5,761 nt of DNA from Spartobacteria bacterium (GCA_003445855.1 DMCG01000080.1:1-5761), one strand, 5' to 3'; shown: positions 1 through 5,600, counted from the first letter of the stretch. The notes: a model not told the origin generated them from the letters alone. Numbers and translations are program-made.

Positions 1-317
1 GCCGCTTCAACTCTCGGCAAATGATGATAATCGAGACCTGTTTCTCCAAGCGCGCCGACGCGCGGCCTTTTCGCCAACTCCCGTAAAGGTGTGATTACAT
101 CTTCGTCGGCTTCGGCGGCGTAAGTCGGGTGAACGCCGATCACGGCGAAAATGTTCGGGTACTTTTCGGCAAGATCGACAGCGCGCCGGCTGCTCTCGAT
201 TGACGTTCCGATCGTAATGATGCGGGTGACGCCGGCTTCGGTCGCCCGACCAAGCACCTCATCGAAGTCGTTCGCGAAATCGGGATAATCGAGGTGCGCG
301 TGCGTTTCGACTAACAT
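1..317 (-). CDS. tatD: TatD-family metal-dependent deoxyribonuclease, partial (C-terminus off left edge)
   Basis: The reverse strand from the ATG at 317 gives 105 codons that run off the window. The N-terminus reads MLVETHAHLDYPDF, the HxH metal-binding signature of the TatD branch of the amidohydrolase (TIM-barrel) superfamily, with ligands His6 and His8. Further family landmarks are IGTS (about residues 37-39), GVHP (61-64) and GETGLDYHH (91-99), where Glu92 is the expected bridging metal ligand. TatD proteins are cytoplasmic Mg-dependent 3'-5' exonucleases linked to DNA repair and DNA fragment turnover. About 150 residues are missing because of the window edge, not a mutation. The start lies 31 bp after the fabH stop, with a weak GGAAAA about 8 nt upstream, so it is probably the distal gene of the same operon. 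TatD versus the close paralogue YcfH/YabD cannot be separated from this fragment. Confidence 0.93.
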   Translation of the reverse strand, partial: MLVETHAHLDYPDFANDFDEVLGRATEAGVTRIITIGTSIESSRRAVDLAEKYPNIFAVIGVHPTYAAEADEDVITPLRELAKRPRVGALGETGLDYHHLPRVEA

Positions 318-348
318 GCAAATGTTTTCCGGCGCGAAAGATCGACAA

Positions 349-1368
349 TCACCATTCGATCACCGTTCCGGCCCACGTGAGTCCGCCGCCGAAAACGACC
401 ATGAGAATGTAATCGCCGGACTTGATTCTACCGCTGCGGTTGGCTTCATCGAGCGCGATCGCCACGGCGGCGGCCGACGTATTGCCGTAGCGATCGAGAT
501 TCACATAAAATTTTTCCAGTGGGATGCCGAGACGATCCGCGATTGCTTCGATGATGCGCAAGTTCGCTTGATGCGGAATGACGCAAGCGATGTCGTGGAT
601 CGACAAGCCCGCTTGTTCGAGGGCTTTTTTGGCTGCGCTCAACATGGCGGTGACCGCCTGCTTGTAAACTTCTTTACCGGTCATGTGAATGGTTGCGAGA
701 TTAAGATCGACATTGTCGCGCGTGATCGGGCAGCGCGAACCGCCACCAGGCATAAACAAGATATCGCTATACTGACCGTCGCTGCCGATGTGAGTGCTAA
801 TCACGCCGTGGCTGCCGCCGCGGTGGCGTAAGATTGCGGCGCCCGCTCCGTCGCCGAAAAGCACACAGGTGTTGCGATCGGTCCAATTGGTGATGGAGGT
901 CAATTTGTCCGCGCCGATGACGAGCACGGTATCGTAAGTATGCGACGTAATGAATTGCTGCGCGATTTCGACACCAAAGAGAAAACCGGCGCAGGCCGCC
1001 GATATATCGAGACAGGCAGCCTTGGTTGCGCCAATCTTTTTTTGAACGAAGCAGGCGGTGGCCGGAAACAACATATCGGGCGTGGCGGTGGCGACGAGGA
1101 TGAGATTGATTTCTTTCGGTGAAATCTTTGCCTGTTCGATCGCTTTCAGCGCGGCTTTAGCGGCCATGTCGCTGGTGTTTTCATCCTTAGCCGCGATGCG
1201 CCGTTGTTTGATGCCGGTGCGCGTGGTGATCCACTCGTCGGAAGTGTCGACCATGCGCGACAGATCTTCGTTGGTGAGAATTTTTTCCGGCACATAACTG
1301 CCGGTGCCGATGATTGAGACGGTGCGGCGTTTAGTGGAGCGCGGGCTCGAGCTGGGCTGTCGCTTCAT
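349..1368 (-). CDS. fabH: Beta-ketoacyl-ACP synthase III (KASIII)
   Basis: The product is 339 aa, slightly longer than the usual 317-330. FabH condenses acetyl-CoA (or another short acyl-CoA) with malonyl-ACP to start type II fatty acid synthesis in the cytoplasm. The thiolase-fold catalytic triad is complete: Cys126 in DISAACAGF, His266 in IPHQAN and Asn296 in RYGNTSAA. Other landmarks are GTGSYVPE (21-28), TSDEWITTRTGI (42-53) and the C-terminal FGGGLTWAG. The family core begins near residue 17, so about 16 Ser/Arg/Lys-rich residues precede it. No in-frame ATG, GTG or TTG lies between Met1 and the core, so 1368 is the only reasonable start. It overlaps the 3' end of plsX by 38 bp in another frame, which implies translational coupling. 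The usual downstream fabD/fabG/acpP are absent and tatD follows instead. Confidence 0.97.
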   Translation of the reverse strand: MKRQPSSSPRSTKRRTVSIIGTGSYVPEKILTNEDLSRMVDTSDEWITTRTGIKQRRIAAKDENTSDMAAKAALKAIEQAKISPKEINLILVATATPDMLFPATACFVQKKIGATKAACLDISAACAGFLFGVEIAQQFITSHTYDTVLVIGADKLTSITNWTDRNTCVLFGDGAGAAILRHRGGSHGVISTHIGSDGQYSDILFMPGGGSRCPITRDNVDLNLATIHMTGKEVYKQAVTAMLSAAKKALEQAGLSIHDIACVIPHQANLRIIEAIADRLGIPLEKFYVNLDRYGNTSAAAVAIALDEANRSGRIKSGDYILMVVFGGGLTWAGTVIEW

Positions 1369-2362
1369 TGTAACGGCGAATCTCTTCGACGATATGCGGA
1401 TTCACCTGCTGTTCAATCGACTCCGCCGCCACCCGCAATGCGTTCTTAACCGCGAGCGCGGAGCTCGCGCCGTGCGCGATAATGCAGATGCCATTCACGC
1501 CGAGCAACGGCATGCCACCGTACTCCTCGTAGTTCGTCTTTTTCTTGATCGCGCGAAACGCGTCCCGTGCGAGATAAGCGCCTGCCTGCCGCGTCTTGGA
1601 ACGCGCCAACTCATGCTTTAGCCATTTGAAAATTGCGACCGCGATGGACTCGGACGTTTTCAAAATCACGTTCCCCACAAAACCATCGCAAACGACAACT
1701 TCGACCGGGTCTTCGAACAGATGGCGGCCTTCGATGTTTCCGCGAAAGTTGAGCGAGCTTCGCTTCAGCAGCTTGAAAACTTCCTTCGTCAACTCCGTCC
1801 CTTTTACATCCTCTTCGCCGAGCGAGATCAACCCGACCGTCGGGTTTTTGTAGCCGAGGACGTGCCGCGAATAAACTGAACCCATGATCGCATATTGCAA
1901 AAGATGCTCCGGTCGCGCATCCGGGCTTGCACCCGCATCGACCAGGACGAAGACGTTGAATTGCGTTGGTAGAACGGCCGCGATCCCCGGCCGATGGATT
2001 CCGGGCAAAGTGCGCAGCTTAATCATCGTTGCGGCAACGGCGGCGCCGGTGTGCCCAGCGCTGACGATTGCATCGGCCTGGCCATGCTTCACCAGATCGA
2101 CTGCGCGGCTGACCGAGGAATCTTTTTTTCGCCGCACGGCTGACCACGCGCGATCGCTCATGTCCACCACCTGCGTTGAGTGGATGATCTCGATCCGCGA
2201 GTCGTTGCACTGATGCTTCTTTAACTGTATTTCGATCTGCCGCGGATCGCCAACGAGATAAAGTTGTTTGATGTGCTGATACTCTCGCAGCGCCATCACG
2301 GCGCCGGCTACGAGATTTGGCGGGCCAAAATCGCCGCCCATCGCATCCAAAGCGATCTTCAT
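1331..2362 (-). CDS. plsX: Phosphate acyltransferase PlsX (acyl-ACP:phosphate transacylase)
   Basis: The product is 343 aa, a normal family length. PlsX turns acyl-ACP and phosphate into acyl-phosphate, the donor used by PlsY to acylate glycerol-3-phosphate, and so links fatty acid synthesis to phospholipid synthesis at the inner face of the membrane. The start MKIALDAMGGDFGP is the family's N-terminal signature. Other conserved blocks are SAGHTGAAVAA (about 101-111), RPGIAAVLPT, the PTVGLISLGEED segment, IEGRHLF, and VVCDGFVGNVILKTSE. No Shine-Dalgarno sequence is seen before the ATG, so the start rests on homology. The gene follows rpmF after 116 bp that contain a strong hairpin, and its stop lies inside fabH. 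The rpmF-plsX-fabH order is conserved in many phyla. Confidence 0.97.
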   Translation of the reverse strand: MKIALDAMGGDFGPPNLVAGAVMALREYQHIKQLYLVGDPRQIEIQLKKHQCNDSRIEIIHSTQVVDMSDRAWSAVRRKKDSSVSRAVDLVKHGQADAIVSAGHTGAAVAATMIKLRTLPGIHRPGIAAVLPTQFNVFVLVDAGASPDARPEHLLQYAIMGSVYSRHVLGYKNPTVGLISLGEEDVKGTELTKEVFKLLKRSSLNFRGNIEGRHLFEDPVEVVVCDGFVGNVILKTSESIAVAIFKWLKHELARSKTRQAGAYLARDAFRAIKKKTNYEEYGGMPLLGVNGICIIAHGASSALAVKNALRVAAESIEQQVNPHIVEEIRRYNEATAQLEPALH

Positions 2363-2416
2363 CGGGACGGAACTTTGCGGATTTTAACCGGTGATTGCAA
2401 AGCGAAAAATGTAGAA

Positions 2417-2436
2417 GCGCTTGCCGCGGCGAGCGC
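2417..2436 (-). terminator. GC-rich hairpin between rpmF and plsX, possible terminator or attenuator
   Basis: On the reverse strand, 20 nt fold into a near-perfect stem (GCGCTcGCC over GGCaAGCGC, one G.U pair, very small loop). The sequence TTCTACATTTTT follows in the leftward direction. It lies 43 nt past the rpmF stop and 54 nt before the plsX start. The U-rich tract is broken by CTACA, so this would be at most a leaky terminator or attenuator that makes rpmF more abundant than plsX. It could also be only an RNA 3'-end stabiliser. It lacks the 19-nt REP geometry seen elsewhere in the window. Confidence 0.4.
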
Positions 2437-2478
2437 CTGTGTTTAGTTCGGCCGCTGACACAGCCGTCGTTACCAATG

Positions 2479-2661
2479 CTACTTGCTTTCGACCGTTAAC
2501 ACTTGCCGGCCTTTATAATATCCGCACGACTGGCAAGCGGTGTGCGATGCGACGGTACTGCCGCATTGCGGACATTTGCTTAGTTGCGATGCATGCCAGC
2601 GGTTCGCGGCTTTGCGCGTGCGCAACCGCATCTTTGAGGTTTTGCGTTTTGGAACTCCCAT
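2479..2661 (-). CDS. rpmF: 50S ribosomal protein L32 (zinc-ribbon form)
   Basis: The product is 60 aa, the normal length for L32 of the large ribosomal subunit. The basic N-terminus MGVPKRKTSKMRLRTRKA is the family hallmark (usually M-A-V-P-K-R-K-T-S), followed by the conserved RWHA-type segment. Four cysteines, C30-P-Q-C33 and C43-Q-S-C46, form the C4 zinc ribbon of the zinc-dependent form; zinc-independent paralogues lose these. The ending CGYYKGRQVL is also typical. No Shine-Dalgarno sequence is present (CTCTC precedes the ATG), but the start is fixed by homology. The gene sits between yceD and plsX, its classical location, with gaps of 111 and 116 bp. Confidence 0.98.
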   Translation of the reverse strand: MGVPKRKTSKMRLRTRKAANRWHASQLSKCPQCGSTVASHTACQSCGYYKGRQVLTVESK

Positions 2662-2744
2662 GAGAGCGAATTAGGAAAGCAGGAAAACGTCAAAACGCAA
2701 CAGGGTACGGGTTCAGGATTCAAAAGAGGCGGCGCTGCGTTTGT

Positions 2745-2796
2745 GCTGAAACCTGAAACTGAACTTTGAAACCTATTTCTGTTTCAGCTTCAGTTT
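2745..2796 (-). other. Mutually exclusive inverted repeats over the yceD 3' end
   Basis: GCTGAAAC at 2745-2752 is the perfect complement of GTTTCAGC at 2781-2788. AAACTGAA at 2756-2763 is the perfect complement of TTCAGTTT at 2789-2796. The two pairings cross, so they can form only as alternatives or as a pseudoknot. A direct repeat TGAAACCT also occurs at 2747-2754 and 2767-2774. On the leftward transcript this spans the yceD stop codon and lies 84 nt before the rpmF start. There is no U-tract afterwards, so it is not a standard terminator. It may be chance enrichment of GAAAC words. Confidence 0.3.
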
Positions 2797-3228
2797 GTCC
2801 AGCGCGCTCCAGTCCGGCCTGCGCTCCTCTCTTCGTTCACGCCCCTCACCGCTGCTCGTCGCAGCTTCGCAAATACGGCTGCCATCGCGATCGCAACGGG
2901 GGTGCGCCGGCAGATTCAGTAAAAGATCTTCTCGCATAAACGGCGTTAGATCGACCGTCTCCGGCCCGTGCAGCTCTGTGCGCAGGGCAAATGCCGGCAC
3001 CTTGATTTCGTAGGCAAATTTTTCGAGACAGCAAACGCAGCTCAACTCCACCCCTTGCCTGAGCGATCCGTTCGCCCACAGCGCGCCTCCTGAGACCCCG
3101 ATGTCGATGTTGTAAAACAACGGCCCGATGCAACGAATTCCTTCCGGCTCCAGTTCCGGAATCGGGCAATCCTCGTCTCCCTCCAGATGCAAACCGTCGG
3201 CTGGAATTTGTTTCAGGTGAACTTTCAT
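2773..3228 (-). CDS. yceD: YceD/DUF177 family protein
   Basis: The product is 151 aa and belongs to the DUF177 (YceD/YlbN) family, almost always encoded just upstream of rpmF as it is here. Work on plant and bacterial members links the family to 23S rRNA accumulation or processing, but the biochemical role is not settled. Visible landmarks are the beta-rich N-terminal half, a CxxC at Cys64/Cys67 within ELSCVCCLEKF, the DLTPFMREDLLLNLPAHPRCD segment (93-113) and the typical C-terminal RPDWSALDKLKLKQK. The second cysteine cluster, often C-x3-C-x2-LC in this family, is degenerate: Cys112 and Cys120 remain, followed by a charged linker (SSGEGRERREERR). The start overlaps the coaD stop as ATGA and has AGGAAA about 9 nt upstream, the clearest Shine-Dalgarno in the leftward block. 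Confidence 0.92.
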   Translation of the reverse strand: MKVHLKQIPADGLHLEGDEDCPIPELEPEGIRCIGPLFYNIDIGVSGGALWANGSLRQGVELSCVCCLEKFAYEIKVPAFALRTELHGPETVDLTPFMREDLLLNLPAHPRCDRDGSRICEAATSSGEGRERREERRPDWSALDKLKLKQK

Positions 3229-3704
3229 CCGGCGAATTTCCTGACAAGCGCTTTACTCACCGCCGGCGGCACAAAACTGGAAACATCTCCGCCGAGGCGC
3301 GCGATTTCCTTGATGATGCGGGAACTCAGATAAGTATATTCCTCTTTCGGCATCAGAAAAATCGTTTCCACGCCCGTCTCGAGTTTCCGGTTCATCAGCG
3401 CCATTTGAAACTCGAATTCGAAATCGGAAACCGCGCGCAGGCCGCGGATGACCGCGCTCGCTTTTTGCGCAACCGCGAATTCGACCAGCAGCCCGTCGAA
3501 TTGCGCGATCCGCACCTTGTCGATCTTGCCGACAGAGTCTTTGAGAAGCTGCAGCCGTTCCTCGAGCGAAAAGAGCGCCTCTTTCTCATCATTGTGCGCG
3601 ACGGCCACAATGACTTCATCGAACAGTTTTCGTGCACGCTCGATCACATCGAGATGGCCATTGGTAATGGGATCAAAACTGCCGGGATAAATCGCGCGTC
3701 TCAT
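3225..3704 (-). CDS. coaD: Phosphopantetheine adenylyltransferase
   Basis: The product is 159 aa, exactly the usual family size. CoaD transfers AMP from ATP to 4'-phosphopantetheine to make dephospho-CoA, the penultimate step of CoA synthesis in the cytoplasm. The nucleotidyltransferase signature is RRAIYPGSFDPITNGH, with the (T/H)xxH ATP site at T14-N-G-H17. Further landmarks are RGLR (87-90), DFEFEFQMALMNRKL and the ATP-binding YTYLSSRIIKEIA (123-135). The frame stays open upstream to an ATG at 3920, but those 72 extra residues translate palindromic repeats and resemble no CoaD N-terminus. The ATG at 3704, directly before the signature, is therefore correct. Its last base pairs form ATGA with yceD. 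No clear promoter or Shine-Dalgarno precedes it. It is probably the first gene of the leftward operon and supplies CoA for the fabH step. Confidence 0.97.
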   Translation of the reverse strand: MRRAIYPGSFDPITNGHLDVIERARKLFDEVIVAVAHNDEKEALFSLEERLQLLKDSVGKIDKVRIAQFDGLLVEFAVAQKASAVIRGLRAVSDFEFEFQMALMNRKLETGVETIFLMPKEEYTYLSSRIIKEIARLGGDVSSFVPPAVSKALVRKFAG

Positions 3705-3761
3705 GCGCGGAAATTCGCAGAGGAAAGTGCAATTGAAAAGTCGCAACCGCGCCGCAGTACG

Positions 3762-3827
3762 GTAGGGCGAGACTCTGTCGAGCCGATTACGAAAGGAAAT
3801 CGACGGCTCCGCAGAGCGTCGCCCGAC
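3762..3827. repeat. BIME-A: paired REP-like palindromes, GTAG...CGAC type
   Basis: GTAG (3762-3765) is followed by a 19-nt imperfect hairpin at 3766-3784 (3 bp, 2 mismatches, 3 bp, loop TCT). A 20-nt spacer and a second 19-nt hairpin at 3805-3823 come next, with the same 3+2+3 layout and loop AGA. CGAC, a degenerate CTAC, closes the element. The two halves are also complementary to each other over about 21 nt (17 matches), so the whole unit can form one large cruciform. It lies 57 bp upstream of coaD in the gap between the divergent coaD and stress-protein genes. The layout matches REP doublets (BIMEs). Confidence 0.8.
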
Positions 3828-3843
3828 CGGCAGTTGCCGAAGT
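3814..3843. repeat. Direct repeat copy 1, left of BIME-B
   Basis: This 30-bp stretch recurs at 3904-3933, exactly 90 bp downstream, with 24 of 30 positions identical and no gap. The last 13 bp (CAGTTGCCGAAGT) are identical in both copies. It begins inside the right hairpin of BIME-A, so the second copy looks like a decayed remnant of a BIME-A right arm plus its flank. Confidence 0.7.
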
Positions 3844-3854
3844 TCACGCAGTTT

Positions 3855-3902
3855 GTAGGGGAAGCCGTTTGCTTCCCATGGGACGACAACGTCGTCCCCT
3901 AC
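3855..3902. repeat. BIME-B: paired REP-like palindromes, GTAG...CTAC
   Basis: GTAG (3855-3858) precedes a 19-nt hairpin at 3859-3877 with a 7-bp stem GGGAAGC/GCTTCCC. A 2-nt spacer (AT) and a second 19-nt hairpin at 3880-3898 follow; this one has a perfect 8-bp stem GGGACGAC/GTCGTCCC and loop AAC. CTAC (3899-3902) closes the element. The geometry is that of BIME-A but the stems are unrelated in sequence. It lies between 30-bp direct repeats and 63 bp upstream of the stress-protein start. Confidence 0.82.
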
Positions 3903-3903
3903 A

Positions 3904-3933
3904 GAACGTCGCGTTACCACCAGTTGCCGAAGT
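3904..3933. repeat. Direct repeat copy 2, right of BIME-B
   Basis: This is the partner of 3814-3843 (24 of 30 identical, ungapped, 90-bp offset). Together the two copies bracket BIME-B. The copy ends 32 bp before the stress-protein ATG. Confidence 0.7.
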
Positions 3934-3965
3934 CTACACGAAGCGGGAGATTGATCCGCGCCTTC

Positions 3966-4796
3966 ATGATTAATCCATCGCCATACAAAAAAATCGCCGT
4001 GGCCAGCACTTTTTCCCCGCGGTTTGAGCAGGTTCTTTCCGAAGCGAAGCGGATCCGCGATCGTTTTGGCTCGGCGTTAAGTTTGATTTATGTAGGCGAA
4101 CGCGATGAGAAAACCGCGCAGAAATTCCGCGACGCACTGGTGCAATTGAAACTTCCGGACGACTCGACCATTCATTACCGGCAGGGCGATCCCGCCGAAG
4201 CGATTTTGGAAACGCTGGCAGACAATAATGTCGATCTTGTCATGGCGGGTGCACTCGAGAAAGAAGTCATTCTGCGGCCGGTTCTTGGTAACGTAGCCCG
4301 CCGGCTGGTTCGCGAGGCGGGTTGTTCTGTCTTGCTTTTTACCAAGCCGGAACATGAACCAAAGCCGCTGCGGCAGATCGTCTTCATCGCGGACTATTCC
4401 GAGCACGGTCAGCACGCGCTAAAGAAAACGCTTGGCTTGGCCGCGGCCGAAGCGTGCGAAAGGCTATATGTTGTTCGCATCTACACCACCTTCGATGAAG
4501 CGCGCGCCTCCTTGCGTGCCGATGCTGGAGATGGCGCTCCGCGGCCCCGTACCTTCGAAGAGGAGGAAGCCGCCTTGGAAGAATTCATTCTCGCCGCCGG
4601 TCACACCGATGTCCCCATCGAAGCGCGCTGCCTTCGCGGCAATACTGGCTTTGCCGCGTCCGACTTCGTGCAATCGGTCGAAGCAGATTTGCTCGTTGTG
4701 CCCGTGCAGGCGAGCGGCCATACCGGCGAGCGATTGCCCAATCACATCGCATGGATCACGGACGCGATTCCGTGCAACCTCTGGGTGATTCGCTGA
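3966..4796 (+). CDS. Tandem-domain universal stress protein (UspA superfamily)
   Basis: The product is 276 aa with two UspA-type alpha/beta domains: about residues 6-127 (starts YKKIAVASTFSPRFEQVL, ends CSVLLFTKP) and 135-276 (starts LRQIVFIADYSEHGQHALKKT, ends PCNLWVIR). In domain 1 the usual G-2x-G-9x-G(S/T) ATP loop reads AGALEKEVILRPVLGNVARR: the second Gly is Glu98 and the final Ser/Thr is Asn109. Domain 2 has GHTGERLPNHIAW with no GS element. ATP binding is therefore doubtful in domain 2 and weakened in domain 1. Such proteins are usually soluble and tied to stress or energy status; the partner is unknown. The frame is open far upstream, but that part is antisense to coaD, and the USP fold begins just after the ATG at 3966. 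No good Shine-Dalgarno is seen. The gene is divergent from coaD across the BIME-bearing gap. Confidence 0.85.
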   Translation: MINPSPYKKIAVASTFSPRFEQVLSEAKRIRDRFGSALSLIYVGERDEKTAQKFRDALVQLKLPDDSTIHYRQGDPAEAILETLADNNVDLVMAGALEKEVILRPVLGNVARRLVREAGCSVLLFTKPEHEPKPLRQIVFIADYSEHGQHALKKTLGLAAAEACERLYVVRIYTTFDEARASLRADAGDGAPRPRTFEEEEAALEEFILAAGHTDVPIEARCLRGNTGFAASDFVQSVEADLLVVPVQASGHTGERLPNHIAWITDAIPCNLWVIR

Positions 4797-4799
4797 GCA

Positions 4800-4828
4800 A
4801 TTGTCGATCTTGCGTAACGCAAAAAATT
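4800..4828. repeat. Extended-homology copy 1, resembling the end of the membrane-protein gene
   Basis: This 29-bp stretch after the stress-protein stop aligns without gaps to 5568-5596, the last codons of the downstream membrane protein. Mismatches number 6; ATTGTCGATCTTG and the A-rich run are identical. In the matching frame it reads I-V-D-L-A-stop-R-K-K-L before the TAG of the adjacent BIME-C, against I-V-D-L-V-R-A-K-K-L-stop in the real gene. It looks like a remnant of a duplicated gene end. Confidence 0.65.
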
Positions 4829-4885
4829 GTAGGGCGGCCATTTTGGCCGCCGGGTTTCGGGCGGCGGCGAGGATCGCCGCCCTAC
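4829..4885. repeat. BIME-C: paired REP-like palindromes upstream of the membrane-protein gene
   Basis: GTAG (4829-4832) precedes a perfect 19-nt hairpin at 4833-4851 (GGCGGCCA, loop TTT, TGGCCGCC). An 11-nt spacer and a second perfect 19-nt hairpin at 4863-4881 (GGCGGCGA, loop GGA, TCGCCGCC) follow, then CTAC (4882-4885). The outer ends form a 14-bp inverted repeat, AATTGTAGGGCGGC. The element ends 7 nt before the next start codon, so its right hairpin would sit where a Shine-Dalgarno normally lies. It is the same type as the copy at 5597-5642. Confidence 0.88.
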
Positions 4886-4892
4886 AATTGCG

Positions 4893-5600
4893 ATGAATCA
4901 TCCGTTCCAGGCCTACGGCGTCGCGCATCTCGCGGTCATTTTCCTGACCGTCGCGCTGCCGTTTGGGCTCGCTGCAGTTGTGCGCCGTGCAAAGTCGAGT
5001 CGCGTCGAGCGCGTGATCATCGCAGCGCTTTCCGTGCTGCTGTTTCTAAATTATGCGGCCTATTTGATTTTTGTGCGCTATCGCGGCGGCATCGTGAGCT
5101 GGCAGCAAATGTTGCCGCTCCAGCTTTGCGATTGGGGAATGGTCGTCGTGATCGTGGCGATGTGGAGCGGCAGCCACCGCTGGTTTGAGGTCGCTTATTT
5201 TTGGGGAATCGGCGGGACGCTCCAAGCCGTGCTCACACCAAATCTCCGCTTCGGCTTTCCGGATTTTCGTTTCTTCAGCTTCTTCATTTCGCACGCCGGC
5301 ATCATCATCGGCGTGATTTTCCTGATGCTGACCCGCAGGTACCGGCCGCGTCCGATGTCGATCTTGCGCGTGTTCGCGTGGTCGGAATTTTATTTTGTCG
5401 TGACGTTCATCGCGGACGAGCTGACCGGTTATAACTACGGATTTCTGCTGCATAAACCGGAGGCCTTTTCCATTTTGAGTTTTCTCTCCGACTGGCGGCC
5501 GCTCTATCTCGTGCAGATGCATTTCGTCGCTCTGCTGTTTTTCATCGCGCTCTATGCGCCGTTTGCGATTGTCGATCTTGTGCGAGCAAAAAAATTGTAG
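4893..5600 (+). CDS. TIGR02206/YwaF (TMEM164-like) family integral membrane protein
   Basis: The product is 235 aa and strongly hydrophobic, with roughly six to seven membrane segments: about residues 11-30, 41-61, 81-91, 99-115, 128-147, 160-176 and 205-228. Family features are MLPLQLCDWG (73-82), YFWGIGGTLQAVLTPNL (102-118), FPDFRFFSFFISHAG (122-136), the basic loop RRYRPRP, TGYNYGFLLHKPE (178-190) and the SDWRPLYL segment. In the eukaryotic relative TMEM164, reported to act as a phospholipid acyltransferase, a Cys and a His are essential; Cys79 and His134 here are candidate counterparts, by inference only. No substrate can be assigned. No Shine-Dalgarno is present (ACAATTGCG before the ATG); the start is supported because conserved sequence begins at residue 5. 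The gene lies 96 bp after the stress-protein gene, so co-transcription is possible. Its TAG stop lies within the GTAG of BIME-D. Confidence 0.86.
   Translation: MNHPFQAYGVAHLAVIFLTVALPFGLAAVVRRAKSSRVERVIIAALSVLLFLNYAAYLIFVRYRGGIVSWQQMLPLQLCDWGMVVVIVAMWSGSHRWFEVAYFWGIGGTLQAVLTPNLRFGFPDFRFFSFFISHAGIIIGVIFLMLTRRYRPRPMSILRVFAWSEFYFVVTFIADELTGYNYGFLLHKPEAFSILSFLSDWRPLYLVQMHFVALLFFIALYAPFAIVDLVRAKKL
5568..5596. repeat. Extended-homology copy 2, 3' codons of the membrane-protein gene
   Basis: This stretch encodes the C-terminal I-V-D-L-V-R-A-K-K plus most of the final Leu codon, and aligns ungapped with 4800-4828 (6 mismatches in 29). The alignment then continues without a break through the GTAG and left hairpin of both BIMEs. 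Confidence 0.65.

Noticed and set aside
316..831. Forward open frame of 171 codons over fabH
   Set aside because: It is antisense to the fully conserved fabH, has no family features, and its composition follows the fabH codon pattern.
3762..3933. CRISPR array in the coaD-stress protein gap
   Set aside because: The repeats are palindromic doublets of differing sequence without regular spacers, and no cas genes are present.
3405..3965. Open frame upstream of the stress-protein ATG, giving a 463-aa reading
   Set aside because: It is antisense to coaD and crosses BIMEs A and B. The USP fold starts just after the ATG at 3966.
3705..3965. Sigma-70-type promoters for coaD and the stress-protein gene
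   Set aside because: No convincing -35/-10 pair with 16-18 bp spacing was found on either strand. Promoters must lie here or further upstream but cannot be placed by eye.
4829..4885. BIME-C as a Rho-independent terminator for the stress-protein gene
   Set aside because: No U-tract follows either hairpin on the forward strand. The paired GTAG/CTAC design fits a REP doublet better. The A-run before it would make a U-tract only for leftward transcripts, and there is no leftward gene to its right.
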